NCBI GenBank assembly: GCA_003140855.1
Contig: PLLF01000065.1
Span: 1-64,000, forward strand
Direction of reading: 5' to 3'
DNA from: Vulcanimicrobiota bacterium
GTDB taxonomy: Bacteria; Vulcanimicrobiota; Vulcanimicrobiia; Vulcanimicrobiales; Vulcanimicrobiaceae
Length of the DNA: 64,000 nucleotides
Shown here: piece after piece, positions 9,157-17,507 of the stretch
Layout of the letters: each line of letters begins with the position of its first letter
How positions within the stretch are numbered: the stretch's first letter is position 1
Position numbers and translations under genes: made by a program
Notes under the pieces: model-generated
Seen by the model: the letters and a program-made list of their open reading frames with translations, nothing else
The model's database searches: none
Told to the model about the DNA's origin: nothing

Positions 9157-9600
9157 TTGTATCTCTCCATGCTAGCGGTGAAGCTCCCGTTCGGCCTGAC
9201 GCCGGAAATCATCAAGATGATCATGACGCCGCTGAAAGGCCATCCGGCCGCGATGCCGGCAGACACGGTTCCCTTCGAAGGCTGCGTTCCGGCGATGGGT
9301 TACCACTATGCCAAGCCCAAGGACTTTCCGTTCGGGCCATTCTACGGTTACTACAACGGTAAAGCGGTGTTCACCGAAGTGATGATCGACAAGCGATCGT
9401 TCGAGCAGGGAAAGAGTTGGAACGATCTTCTGAAACCGCTGCCGGGATACGCGATCGATCACGTTGACATTTGGTTCGAACCGTATGGCCATCCGGGCTA
9501 CCGGCTCGCGCACTACGACCTGCACGCATGGTACGTTCCGCATCGCGTGCACATGAGGTTCTGCGGAAATGCCACCGGGAAGCGGCCAGCTTACCTATAG
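9157..9600 (+). CDS. TTHB210-like small protein, copy 1 (export signal missing or degenerate)
   Basis: This is about 147 aa and nearly parallel to the next gene: both share GC-x-P-x-MGYHYAKP, PFGP-x-YGYYNGKA, FTEVM, IDHVDIW and HGHPGY/YGHPGY-type segments. The pattern recalls the TTHB210-like (DUF5602) family, which has no agreed activity; I hold that name loosely. Unlike copy 2 it has no clear signal peptide from TTG 9157 or ATG 9172. A CTG at 9139, overlapping the kinase stop, would give a short hydrophobic leader (KVFAVLYLSMLAV). It may be cytosolic, weakly exported or decaying. Confidence 0.6.
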   Translation: MYLSMLAVKLPFGLTPEIIKMIMTPLKGHPAAMPADTVPFEGCVPAMGYHYAKPKDFPFGPFYGYYNGKAVFTEVMIDKRSFEQGKSWNDLLKPLPGYAIDHVDIWFEPYGHPGYRLAHYDLHAWYVPHRVHMRFCGNATGKRPAYL

Positions 9601-9660
9601 CGCTCAGAATGACAAAGTGATTTGTTGCTGAACCTGCCCCTTGCAATGGAGGTTGCATAA

Positions 9661-10179
9661 GTGAAAAAACGCGCTTTTCTTTTGGGTCTTTCGCTCGCTG
9701 CCGCCGCGAGCTTGCTGGCAGCGACGCCGGCTCCTAAAGCACCGCCGACGGGTAAACTTCCGCCGGGAATGACGCCCGCGATCCTTCAGATGATGATGAC
9801 GCTGCCCAAAGGGCCGCATCCGTCCGTTATGCCGGCCGGTACCGTGCCGGTTTCGGGGTGCATTCCGACGATGGGCTATCACTATGCCAAGCCGGGAAAT
9901 TTCCCGTTCGGCCCGGTCTACGGCTACTACAACGGCAAAGCGACGTTCACCGAAGTGATGGTCGACAAGGCGCAATTCACGAAGGGCGCGAGCTGGGACG
10001 AGGTTCTAAAGCCGCTGCCCGGCTACAAGATCGATCACGTCGACATCTGGTATGAATCGCACGGGCATCCTGGTTACACGATTCCGCACTACGACATCCA
10101 CGCGTGGTACATTCCGCACAGCGCGCACATGACGTTCTGCGGCAACACGTCCGGGAAGCGCCCCGCGTTCTTGATGTAA
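9661..10179 (+). CDS. TTHB210-like small exported protein, copy 2
   Basis: This 172-aa protein has a good Sec signal peptide (MKKRAFLLGLSLAAAASLLAA). The mature domain is clearly paralogous to the protein encoded just upstream (GC-x-P-x-MGYHYAKP, GPVYGYYNGKA, TEVM, YDIHAWYIPH, CGN-x-SGKRPA). The many Tyr/His/Trp residues and two conserved cysteines suggest a compact extracytoplasmic beta domain. I provisionally place it in the TTHB210-like/DUF5602 group; function unknown. GGAGG-type bases lie about 10 nt before the GTG start. It abuts the convergent glycosyltransferase. Confidence 0.65.
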   Translation: MKKRAFLLGLSLAAAASLLAATPAPKAPPTGKLPPGMTPAILQMMMTLPKGPHPSVMPAGTVPVSGCIPTMGYHYAKPGNFPFGPVYGYYNGKATFTEVMVDKAQFTKGASWDEVLKPLPGYKIDHVDIWYESHGHPGYTIPHYDIHAWYIPHSAHMTFCGNTSGKRPAFLM

Positions 10180-10180
10180 A

Positions 10181-11368
10181 CTAGACGCTAATAGCTTCGC
10201 GCAGCGGCACGTACTCGTCGTCGGACGGGATCGTGCCGCGCAGCGCGATCTGCGCGATGAGCGCCGCGATGCGGCGCGAACTGCGTTTGGGAGCGATCAG
10301 CTCCTGGTTGCGCTGCATCGCTTCGAGGCGGCGCGGGTTGCGCACCAGTCCGTCAACGGCCCGCACGATCTCGGCGATGCTGTTGATGGCGACGACGCCG
10401 ATTCCGTTATTGCGCACGAAGTCCACGTTGCCGCGCTCTTGCCCGGGAATGTAGTCATAAACCACGACCGGCAGCTGCGCGGCGTTGGCTTCGGCCAGCG
10501 TTCCGGGGCCGGCCTTCGTTACCAGCAGATCCGCGGCGCGCATCAATTCGGGAATTTTGTCGGTGAATCCCAAGACGGTCATCGGCGTCGGAAGCGTGCG
10601 CGCGAACTCTTCGATTTTCGCGCGCATCGTTTCGTTGCGGCCGCACACGACCACCAAGTGCATCGGGAGCCGCGCTTTAGCCAAGCGCAAAGTAGCGTGC
10701 AGCAGTTTGCCGCCGCCTTCCCCGCCTGCCATCAATAACGTCACGAATGTATTTTGCGGCAAACCCAGTTGCGCGCGCAGCTCGTTCTTGCCGCCGGTAA
10801 CGTCGTCGAAGTTGGGATGAATCGGCTGGCCGAGCATTCGTAAATGGTTTATGGGAACGCCGCGCGAGAGCGCGCGTTCGTACACTTCGCGTGCGGGCAC
10901 GACCACTGCATCCGCTTCCGGCGTGAGCCACGACTCGTGCACCTTCCCGAGATCGGTAATCACCGTTACGATGGGAATGTGTTGCATCGCAGCGTCGGCG
11001 CGCGCGCGCAGAGCCGCATGGTTGAGCAGCGGATGGATCGAGACGATCACGTCGGGTTTATAATCCAGAAACAGATCGCGTAAGCGCTCGCGATAGAGCG
11101 GTTCGCAGAAACGAACCAGCGCCTTGTAGCGGCGCCGTCCGTTGGTCGCATAGTACAGCGCGCCGTACACCGGCGGTGCGTATCGAAGCGCTGCCGAGTA
11201 GCCCCAACCCAGCTGCGTGAGCGGAAAAGCGCAGTGCGCGGCCACATCCTCGATGCGTTGCTCGAACTCCGGATTGCGGATTTCGTCCAAGGCGACCGCA
11301 ATCGCGTTGGCGGCGCTGCGATGGCCGCCACCGGTATCGGAGATCAGAAAGAGGGCGCGTTTCTTCAA
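10181..11368 (-). CDS. MGDG-synthase/UgtP-like diacylglycerol glycosyltransferase
   Basis: This 395-aa GT28-type enzyme opens with SDTGGGHRSAANA, the acceptor-binding signature of monogalactosyl/monoglucosyl-diacylglycerol synthases. The C-terminal nucleotide-sugar half shows LLMAGGEGGGK, GRNE, LGFTDKIPELM and the donor-site KAGPGTLAEA. It should transfer glucose or galactose from a UDP-sugar to diacylglycerol at the inner membrane face, making glycolipids or an anchor. A MurG-like role is less likely because of the N-terminal motif. It overlaps the upstream hydroxylase-like gene by 4 bp, so the two may act on lipids together. Confidence 0.85.
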   Translation of the reverse strand: MKKRALFLISDTGGGHRSAANAIAVALDEIRNPEFEQRIEDVAAHCAFPLTQLGWGYSAALRYAPPVYGALYYATNGRRRYKALVRFCEPLYRERLRDLFLDYKPDVIVSIHPLLNHAALRARADAAMQHIPIVTVITDLGKVHESWLTPEADAVVVPAREVYERALSRGVPINHLRMLGQPIHPNFDDVTGGKNELRAQLGLPQNTFVTLLMAGGEGGGKLLHATLRLAKARLPMHLVVVCGRNETMRAKIEEFARTLPTPMTVLGFTDKIPELMRAADLLVTKAGPGTLAEANAAQLPVVVYDYIPGQERGNVDFVRNNGIGVVAINSIAEIVRAVDGLVRNPRRLEAMQRNQELIAPKRSSRRIAALIAQIALRGTIPSDDEYVPLREAISV

Positions 11369-11868
11369 GCTTTGACTCCTGGGGGCGCCGTGCGGCGCCG
11401 TCTGGTTGGAGAGAGTGCGGCCAGAAGCGCCCGCGCAGGGGCGTCATAAAAGCGAAAAATGTCGCCGAACTCAGTTGCTGGATTTCGGTGATGCCCGTTG
11501 TGGTCCTCGGGCAGCACGATTCCGAGCGTGCCGAAGGCTGCCCGCAGTGCGGGTGGAGAGCGCCACCCCAGGTCGCCCGAGTGCCGCCACCACACGTGCA
11601 GCTGCCCGACCGCCAGGCCCGCCAGGGCGCCCGCCCAAGAGACGCGCCAAAGCAATGCTGCGACCGCCAGGTAAGGCAGCGCGCCCAGCAATCCGTCGAG
11701 CAGTACGGCCGGATCGCGCGACATCACGGCGTGGTCCCAGTACGAGCGCCGGCGGTCGTGATGCGTGCGCAGATGCAGAGTGAACCATAGGTGCTGCGGC
11801 ACATGATAGAAGAACGTCGATCCAAAATCGCCGGCTACGAGGACCACAAACGCTGCCAGGAATGCCAT
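11365..11868 (-). CDS. fatty acid hydroxylase / sterol desaturase-like membrane protein
   Basis: This 167-aa protein has hydrophobic segments and histidine clusters HLRTHHD, WWRHSGD and HNGHHRNP, which are the di-iron ligands of the fatty-acid-hydroxylase superfamily. It is short for the family (usually 200-300 aa) and starts inside the first membrane helix, so some N-terminal sequence may be missing. Co-transcription with the downstream lipid glycosyltransferase (ATGA overlap) suggests lipid modification. Its ATG (11866-11868) nearly coincides with the ATG of the divergent transglycosylase at 11862-11864. Confidence 0.7.
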   Translation of the reverse strand: MAFLAAFVVLVAGDFGSTFFYHVPQHLWFTLHLRTHHDRRRSYWDHAVMSRDPAVLLDGLLGALPYLAVAALLWRVSWAGALAGLAVGQLHVWWRHSGDLGWRSPPALRAAFGTLGIVLPEDHNGHHRNPATEFGDIFRFYDAPARALLAALSPTRRRRTAPPGVKA

Positions 11869-12545
11869 TGACGTGCCGCCTTCGCGCTGCCGCGGGAGTT
11901 TGCTTGGCGATCTGCGCGTGCGCCGGGCCTGCTCCCGAGACGACGCCGAACACCAAGGTGTTCATACCCACCGTCGTGGACGCCGCGATGTCGTGGCATC
12001 TGCCGACATATGCAAACGTTCTCCACGGCATGCGCCTCCTGCAAGACGGACCGCCCACGCGCAGCGCGACGCTCGCTATCGCGCGCACGATACTGTACAC
12101 GAATTCAAAGCTGGCGCCCGTTGACGCGCTCGAGCTGGCCGACGCTACCGAGCGCGCCGCACGCGCGCAGGATCTGCCGCCCGAATTCCTAGCCGCGACG
12201 CTGCTGCAAGAGTCTGCTTTCGATCCGCGTGCGCTCTCGGCCGCGGGCGCGATCGGCATCGCGCAATTTATGCCTGAAACGGCCGCGGATGCGGGAATCG
12301 ATCCGTTCGATCCGTTCGAGTCGATCCGCGGCGCGGCATCGCTGCTCGGCTCGTACGTGCGAGCCTATGATACGACGTATCCAAATCCGATCACCGCCGC
12401 ACTGGCGGCCTACAATGCCGGGCCAGGCGCCGTGGCTGCCTACCATGGCATTCCGCCGTATGCCGAGACGCATGCATATATCAACGACGTGATCGACCGC
12501 TGGGCAAAGATTACAGGTTATGAAAAGCCAATAGAACGGCAATGA
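11862..12545 (+). CDS. SLT-domain lytic transglycosylase, probable lipoprotein
   Basis: This 227-aa exported protein has a short hydrophobic leader ending in a lipobox-like ICAC near residue 20. The C-terminal half is an SLT/goose-lysozyme-like domain: the catalytic Glu is in LLQESAFDP, followed by GAIGIAQFMPETA, then AALAAYNAGPGAV and YINDV. It should cleave the MurNAc-GlcNAc bond of peptidoglycan with 1,6-anhydro products. It overlaps the next lipoprotein gene by 4 bp (ATGA). A second, unrelated-looking SLT enzyme is at 49619-50263. Confidence 0.85.
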   Translation: MPLTCRLRAAAGVCLAICACAGPAPETTPNTKVFIPTVVDAAMSWHLPTYANVLHGMRLLQDGPPTRSATLAIARTILYTNSKLAPVDALELADATERAARAQDLPPEFLAATLLQESAFDPRALSAAGAIGIAQFMPETAADAGIDPFDPFESIRGAASLLGSYVRAYDTTYPNPITAALAAYNAGPGAVAAYHGIPPYAETHAYINDVIDRWAKITGYEKPIERQ

Positions 12546-13018
12546 AACGTTCTATTGCGGCGGTTCTTTTCGCTTCGTTGGCGTTGGCGGGCTGCGGCAG
12601 TGCGACTGACGGTCTCGATTTTAAGGCTCCTGCCGGCTGGACAGCGCTGCCTGCGTTCATCGGTTTCGGACATTTACAGATATGGACCAAAAAGGCTTCC
12701 GATAATAAACAAGACGAGATGCTCATGCTCGTGCGCGGCCAATCGACGACGACGCTGGACTTAAAGACGCTGCCTCAGACGGGCATGGGAGCGCTCAAAG
12801 CGCAAAGGCAATCGACGATCAAGATTTGCGGGAACCGTAGTGCGCAATACCTCAGCGCAGTTGGTTCAGGCCATAGCGGGAAGCCGCAGGCGTTGGAAAT
12901 GGTCTCGACGCCGGTGGGCGGTCAGATCTTCCTCGCGATGTATATTCGTCCGCAGTCGGATCCCGCCGACCCGCAAGCTGAGGCTGCTATTCGATCGCTT
13001 TGCGCCGCTAAGACCTAA
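12542..13018 (+). CDS. hypothetical lipoprotein
   Basis: This 158-aa protein starts with a clear lipoprotein signal (lipobox ALAGC, Cys18). The mature part begins with a small beta-rich segment reading like a PsbP/DUF1795-type fold (FKAPAGWT, then repeated short strands) and contains two later cysteines (KICGN, SLCAA). I do not recognise a function. The ATGA overlap with the transglycosylase suggests the two are translated together and act in the envelope. The 3' end overlaps the convergent dienelactone hydrolase by 4 bp. Confidence 0.7.
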   Translation: MKRSIAAVLFASLALAGCGSATDGLDFKAPAGWTALPAFIGFGHLQIWTKKASDNKQDEMLMLVRGQSTTTLDLKTLPQTGMGALKAQRQSTIKICGNRSAQYLSAVGSGHSGKPQALEMVSTPVGGQIFLAMYIRPQSDPADPQAEAAIRSLCAAKT

Positions 13019-13782
13019 CCTTCAAAACAGTCTTGCAAGAAGGCTTGCACGAGATTCCACGAGTCCGCCACCGCAGTGGCAACCGCTTCGTCTGAGAATC
13101 GTTCTTGCCGGGCGACCGCGCGCGGCGTGCCTTGCCGGAAGAACGCATGGCCGACACCGGGATAGACCTCGAGCTTGTATTTGATTCCGTGCGCATCCAG
13201 CTCTTTGCGGATGCGCTCGATGTCCTCGGGCGGAATGCCGCGATCTTCCGCGCCGAAGCACAACAGCAGGGGTGCGCGAATCTTGTCGACTTCTTGCAGA
13301 GCTCCGGGCTCGCCGCTGCCGAACGGCTTCACGATCGATCCACCGTAGAAACAGATCGCGCCGCGCACGTCCGGAAGCGTCGTGCTCAAGAACGCGACCG
13401 CGCCGCCCATGCAAAATCCCCAGGTCGCGATCTTGCCGTCGCGCACGAAGTCTTGATCCTTCAGCCATGCGATCGCGGCGCCCAGGTCGGCATATAACGT
13501 CGCACGTGTAACGCTATTGCGCGCTTCGAGCGCTTTTTGCATGGATGATTCGTCGTACGCGAGATCGAGATTCGGATGGGTTCGATGGTAATAGTTGATG
13601 GCGAGGGCGGCATAGCCGGCGGCCGCCAGCATATCGGTTATGCGCCGCATCTCGGCGTTCACACCGAACACTTCTTGCAGCACGATGACGGCAGGGTGAG
13701 GTCCGGAACCGGACGGAGGGCGCGCAAGATAGGAATCCATCTGCGAGCCGTCGACAGAAATATTCACAGCCTGACTTATCAT
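13015..13782 (-). CDS. dienelactone hydrolase family protein
   Basis: This 255-aa cytosolic alpha/beta hydrolase has the nucleophile elbow GFCMGGA (cysteine nucleophile, as in true dienelactone hydrolases), the acid in CFGAEDRGIP and the histidine in GVGHAF. The N-terminal VIVLQEVFGVN is the usual DLH oxyanion strand. Substrate cannot be fixed; dienelactones or other short ester/lactone compounds are possible. It is divergent from egtD across 31 bp. Confidence 0.88.
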   Translation of the reverse strand: MISQAVNISVDGSQMDSYLARPPSGSGPHPAVIVLQEVFGVNAEMRRITDMLAAAGYAALAINYYHRTHPNLDLAYDESSMQKALEARNSVTRATLYADLGAAIAWLKDQDFVRDGKIATWGFCMGGAVAFLSTTLPDVRGAICFYGGSIVKPFGSGEPGALQEVDKIRAPLLLCFGAEDRGIPPEDIERIRKELDAHGIKYKLEVYPGVGHAFFRQGTPRAVARQERFSDEAVATAVADSWNLVQAFLQDCFEG

Positions 13783-13813
13783 CGCTCTCCTCTTCCCCGG
13801 GAGGCTCCCACTT

Positions 13814-14815
13814 ATGCGCGCGGTTACTACGGCTCCTATGGACCGCCTTCAGATCGTCACGGTGCCGCAGCCCCTGCGTCTTCCAAGTTTTGCCGAGGAC
13901 GTCGCTGCCGGGTTTGCCGCGCGCCCGAAAAAGCTGAACTCAAAGTACTTCTACGATGCGGTCGGGTCGGCGCTTTTCGACGCGATCACGCTACTGCCCG
14001 AGTACTATCTGACGCGCGCGGAAACCGCCATCTTACGCGAATGGGGTTGGGAAATCGTACGGGCGCTCGGCAACCCGGTCGAGTTCGTCGAGCTCGGCAG
14101 CGGCAGTGCGGCCAAGACGCGCATTTTGATCGAAGAGGCGCTGCGCGTGCAGCGCACGCTGCGCTACTCGCCGATCGACATTTCTGCCGAAGCGCTCCGC
14201 GCGTCTGCAGGCTCTCTCGTTGAAAGTTACCCTGCGCTGCGCGTGTGCGGTTATGTCGCCGATTATTTTTCGATCCTCGATACGCCGCATCTGCGGCGAA
14301 CCGAAAAAGTACTCTTTATGTTCATGGGTTCGAACATCGGCAATTACGAGCCACCCGAAGCTGTTGCATTGCTGCGCCGGGTCGCCGCGCTGCTGAAACC
14401 GGGCGACGGCTTGCTGCTCGGCGCGGATTTAAAAAAAGATAGACGCGAGCTGATGCTTGCCTACGACGACGCAGCCGGCGTCACCGCGGCGTTCAACAAG
14501 AACGTGCTGGTGCGGGTCGATCGCGAGCTGCAGGCTGACTTCGACGCCAAGCAATTCGAACACGTCGTCGAGTACGATGAAAAAACCGGCGGACTACATT
14601 CATACTTGGTCGCGCTAAGCGAACAGACCGTTACGATTGGAGCTCTTGGAACTACCGTGCATTTTAACGATGGCGAACGCATCCACACCGAGTCGGCGTA
14701 CAAGTACTCACCCGAGGATATCGCGGAGATGGCGCGAGCTGCCGGATTGAGCGTTTCGCGCGCATGGTTCGACGGCGACCGGCGCTTCAGCGTCAATCTG
14801 CTGGTGCGCGCGTGA
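13814..14815 (+). CDS. egtD: L-histidine N-alpha-methyltransferase of ergothioneine synthesis
   Basis: This 333-aa enzyme trimethylates histidine with SAM to give hercynine. EgtD features are present in order: PKKLNSKYFYD, FDAITLLPEYYLTRAE, the SAM site VELGSGSAAKT, DISAEAL, FMGSNIGN and the C-terminal HTESAYKYSPEDI that closes the histidine pocket. ATG 13814 is used; a second ATG at 13838 is possible. No egtB, egtC or egtE lies in this window, so the rest of the pathway must be elsewhere or absent. Its stop overlaps the S9 peptidase GTG (GTGA). Confidence 0.92.
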   Translation: MRAVTTAPMDRLQIVTVPQPLRLPSFAEDVAAGFAARPKKLNSKYFYDAVGSALFDAITLLPEYYLTRAETAILREWGWEIVRALGNPVEFVELGSGSAAKTRILIEEALRVQRTLRYSPIDISAEALRASAGSLVESYPALRVCGYVADYFSILDTPHLRRTEKVLFMFMGSNIGNYEPPEAVALLRRVAALLKPGDGLLLGADLKKDRRELMLAYDDAAGVTAAFNKNVLVRVDRELQADFDAKQFEHVVEYDEKTGGLHSYLVALSEQTVTIGALGTTVHFNDGERIHTESAYKYSPEDIAEMARAAGLSVSRAWFDGDRRFSVNLLVRA

Positions 14816-16887
14816 TCGCGCGCGCCGTTGCTTTCTGCGCGGCGGTGGCGTTCGCCGCCGCCATCCCGGGCGCCGCACTCGCCGCGCCCCGGCCCGTCGT
14901 GCCTGAAGATCTTTTTAAGTTTACGTTCATCACCGGCCCGCAGATCTCGCCCGACGGTACGCGCGTCGTCTTCGTCGTGACGCGCCTCAATGGTCCCAAA
15001 GAAACCTACGACAGCAATCTTTATCTCATTCCGGTCTCGGGTGGCGAGCCGAAACGGCTGGCGAACACGGGGCGCGACGGCGGTCCGGTCTGGTCTCCCG
15101 ACAGCCGGACGATCGTCTTCACGCGGGCTCCCGCCAAGAAGGGCACGCGTCCGCAGCTCTACGCGTACGACGTTGTGAGCGGCCGGCTGCGCCAGCTGAC
15201 GCATCTGAAAGCGGGCGCGAGCGGAGCCGCGTTTTCGCACGACGGGAAACGCATCGCCTTCCGGGTTGTTTCAATCGATCCGGCGCCCGCGGCGCGCATC
15301 GATTTCGCCGCCGCCGGCTTTAGACCGAAGAAAGATCAGACCAAGAGCGACGTGCGCGTGATCACGCAGATGCACTTCGAGGGCAACGGCGCGGGTTACA
15401 CCTACGACCGGCACCCGCACATTTGGGTGATGAACGCGGACGGCAGCGGCGCGCGCGCGCTGACGAGCGGAGTTTGGTCCGAAGGCAATCCGCGCTGGTC
15501 GCCCGACGATAAAGCGATTGCGTTCGACTCCTTGCGTTACCATTCGCCCAGCTTGGGCCCCAATGACATCTATACGATTCCGGCCGCGGGCGGAGCGATG
15601 CGCAAACTGATTTCAAACCAGCCTTCGAACGGTTTATTGGATTACGATCGCGGCCGCGAACTCTGGTTCTTCAGCGGCGGCGTGCGCGACCCGGCGGAAT
15701 TCCCCGCGCTCGTGCGCTCGCTTCCGGACGGCTCGCACCGCAAGACCGTGGTGCCCCTAAACACGATCGACTTCGGCGACAGCGTTCTCGCCGACATGGG
15801 CGAGCCGGGCGGATTGTGCGGGCCATATTTCGCTCCGCACGAGAGCTTCGTGTTGACGAACGTGGAAGAACCCGGTTACAGCGCGCTGGTGAAACTGGAT
15901 CCGCGCACGGGCAGCGTGCAACAGCTGACGACCTCGGGCGAAGCTACGGATTGTTCGATGGACGAAAGCGGGCATTACGCGGCTTACACGCTTTCGGATT
16001 TCACGCACCCGCGTGAAGTGTACCTGATCGATCTCACGACGGGTCAAAGCAAACGCCTCACGAGCATGAACGATGCGTTTCTCGGGCAGCTCCAACTTTC
16101 GACCCCGCAACCGTTTTCGATCGTCGACGACGCCGGTTTTACCGTGCGCGCGTGGTTTATGCCGGCCATCGGTTTGAAACCCGGAGAAAAGCGCCCGACC
16201 ATTCTGGATATTCACGGCGGTCCGGAAACGCAGTTCGGCGAGACGTTTTTTCACGAACTGCAAGTTTGGGCGGGTCTCGGATACAACGTCGTGTTTAGCG
16301 ATCCGCGGGGCAGCGTCGGCTTCGGCTACCCTTTTGAAGAGGCGCTGGCCAAGCACTGGGGCGCCGCGATGTGCGACGACGTCCAGCGCGTGATGGACGC
16401 GGCAATCAAACGGCCGGAGGTCGATCCCAACCGGCTCGGCGTCGCGGGCGGAAGTTACGGCGGCTACGCTACGCTGTGGGTCGTCGGCCACACGCGGCGC
16501 TATAAAGCGGCGATCGCGGAGCGCGTCGTCAGCAATTTGGCAACCGAGCAGCTCGCGGCGGATCTCGCTTCGGATAATGCGCTCGGCGGGCGCTACTCTT
16601 GGGGTCTGCCGTGGCAGGCGGGCAATTTGTATCTGCAGCAGTCGCCGATCTCGTCGGTCGCGAACGCGGTCACGCCGCTGCTGATTCTCCATTCAGAGGA
16701 AGATACGCGCACGCCGATCGATCAGACGCTGCAATGGTTCAACGCGGCGAAAATCCTAGGCCGCCCGATTGAGTACGTCGCCGTGCCCGGTGAGAACCAC
16801 GATCTCTCGCGCACGGGTTCGCCCATCCACCGGGTAGAGCGGCTGCACATTCTCGCGCAATGGTTCGCGCGCTACTTAAAACCCTAG
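14812..16887 (+). CDS. exported S9 family prolyl oligopeptidase / acylaminoacyl peptidase
   Basis: This is about 691 aa from GTG 14812, with a signal peptide ending GAALAA. The N-terminal half is a WD/TolB-like propeller (ISPDGTRVVF, WSPDSRTIVF, WSPDDKAIAF). The C-terminal catalytic domain has GGSYGGYATLW (Ser nucleophile), HSEEDTRTPID (Asp) and PGENHDLS (His). It trims short peptides outside the cytoplasm. A longer ATG form from 14764 lies inside egtD and would bury the signal peptide, so I reject it. The end overlaps the convergent permease by 4 bp. Confidence 0.9.
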   Translation: MIARAVAFCAAVAFAAAIPGAALAAPRPVVPEDLFKFTFITGPQISPDGTRVVFVVTRLNGPKETYDSNLYLIPVSGGEPKRLANTGRDGGPVWSPDSRTIVFTRAPAKKGTRPQLYAYDVVSGRLRQLTHLKAGASGAAFSHDGKRIAFRVVSIDPAPAARIDFAAAGFRPKKDQTKSDVRVITQMHFEGNGAGYTYDRHPHIWVMNADGSGARALTSGVWSEGNPRWSPDDKAIAFDSLRYHSPSLGPNDIYTIPAAGGAMRKLISNQPSNGLLDYDRGRELWFFSGGVRDPAEFPALVRSLPDGSHRKTVVPLNTIDFGDSVLADMGEPGGLCGPYFAPHESFVLTNVEEPGYSALVKLDPRTGSVQQLTTSGEATDCSMDESGHYAAYTLSDFTHPREVYLIDLTTGQSKRLTSMNDAFLGQLQLSTPQPFSIVDDAGFTVRAWFMPAIGLKPGEKRPTILDIHGGPETQFGETFFHELQVWAGLGYNVVFSDPRGSVGFGYPFEEALAKHWGAAMCDDVQRVMDAAIKRPEVDPNRLGVAGGSYGGYATLWVVGHTRRYKAAIAERVVSNLATEQLAADLASDNALGGRYSWGLPWQAGNLYLQQSPISSVANAVTPLLILHSEEDTRTPIDQTLQWFNAAKILGRPIEYVAVPGENHDLSRTGSPIHRVERLHILAQWFARYLKP

Positions 16888-17507
16888 CCGCTAACGCGGC
16901 GCGTCGCGAGACGTTCCATGGCTCGGAACGCGGCATCGGCTGCAATCGCCAGGAGCGCGGCGGGAATGCTGCCCGCCAAGGTTTGTTCGACGTAACGGCG
17001 CTGCAGTCCGAAGAAGATCTCGCTTCCCAGACCGCCGGCGCCGACGTAGCCGCCCAACATCGCGATCGCAATCAACGCAACGGTGGCCAATCGCAAGCCG
17101 CCGAGCATGACCGGCGAGGCGAGCGGCAACTCCACGCGCCAAAATTGCTGCCACGCCGACATGCCGATTCCGCGCGCGGCGTCGAGCTGCGCCGCCGGCA
17201 CGGCGCGCAGTGCCGCGGCGATGTTGCGCACGAGAATGAACTGGGCGTACGCAGCGAGCACGATGATTACGGGGAGCGCGCCCAATCCGAAATACTTTAC
17301 GAGCAGCGCGAGCAGCGCGAGCGACGGAATCGCGTAGATCGCGCCGAGCACCCCGAAGAGCGGGGCCGCGGCCCGCTGCACGCGCGCCGCAAAAATTCCC
17401 AGCGGCAGCGCGATTGCGAGCGCAATGCCTAGCGCCGTGAAAACGAGCGCCACATGCTGCAGCGTTAAGCCTGCAATCTGCCCGGCGTGCGAGAAAAGGT
17501 AGCTCAT
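16884..17507 (-). CDS. osmoprotectant ABC transporter permease (OpuCB/YehW type)
   Basis: This 207-aa inner-membrane protein has about five to six helices and the permease coupling loop (LDAARGIGMSAWQQFWRVELP). It is the distal gene of a four-gene minus-strand operon: permease, substrate-binding protein, ATPase, permease. This is the OpuC/ProU arrangement for glycine betaine, choline or carnitine uptake. It starts 4 bp inside the ATPase stop. Osmotic control is expected from the family, but I see no operator. Confidence 0.87.
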   Translation of the reverse strand: MSYLFSHAGQIAGLTLQHVALVFTALGIALAIALPLGIFAARVQRAAAPLFGVLGAIYAIPSLALLALLVKYFGLGALPVIIVLAAYAQFILVRNIAAALRAVPAAQLDAARGIGMSAWQQFWRVELPLASPVMLGGLRLATVALIAIAMLGGYVGAGGLGSEIFFGLQRRYVEQTLAGSIPAALLAIAADAAFRAMERLATRRVSG

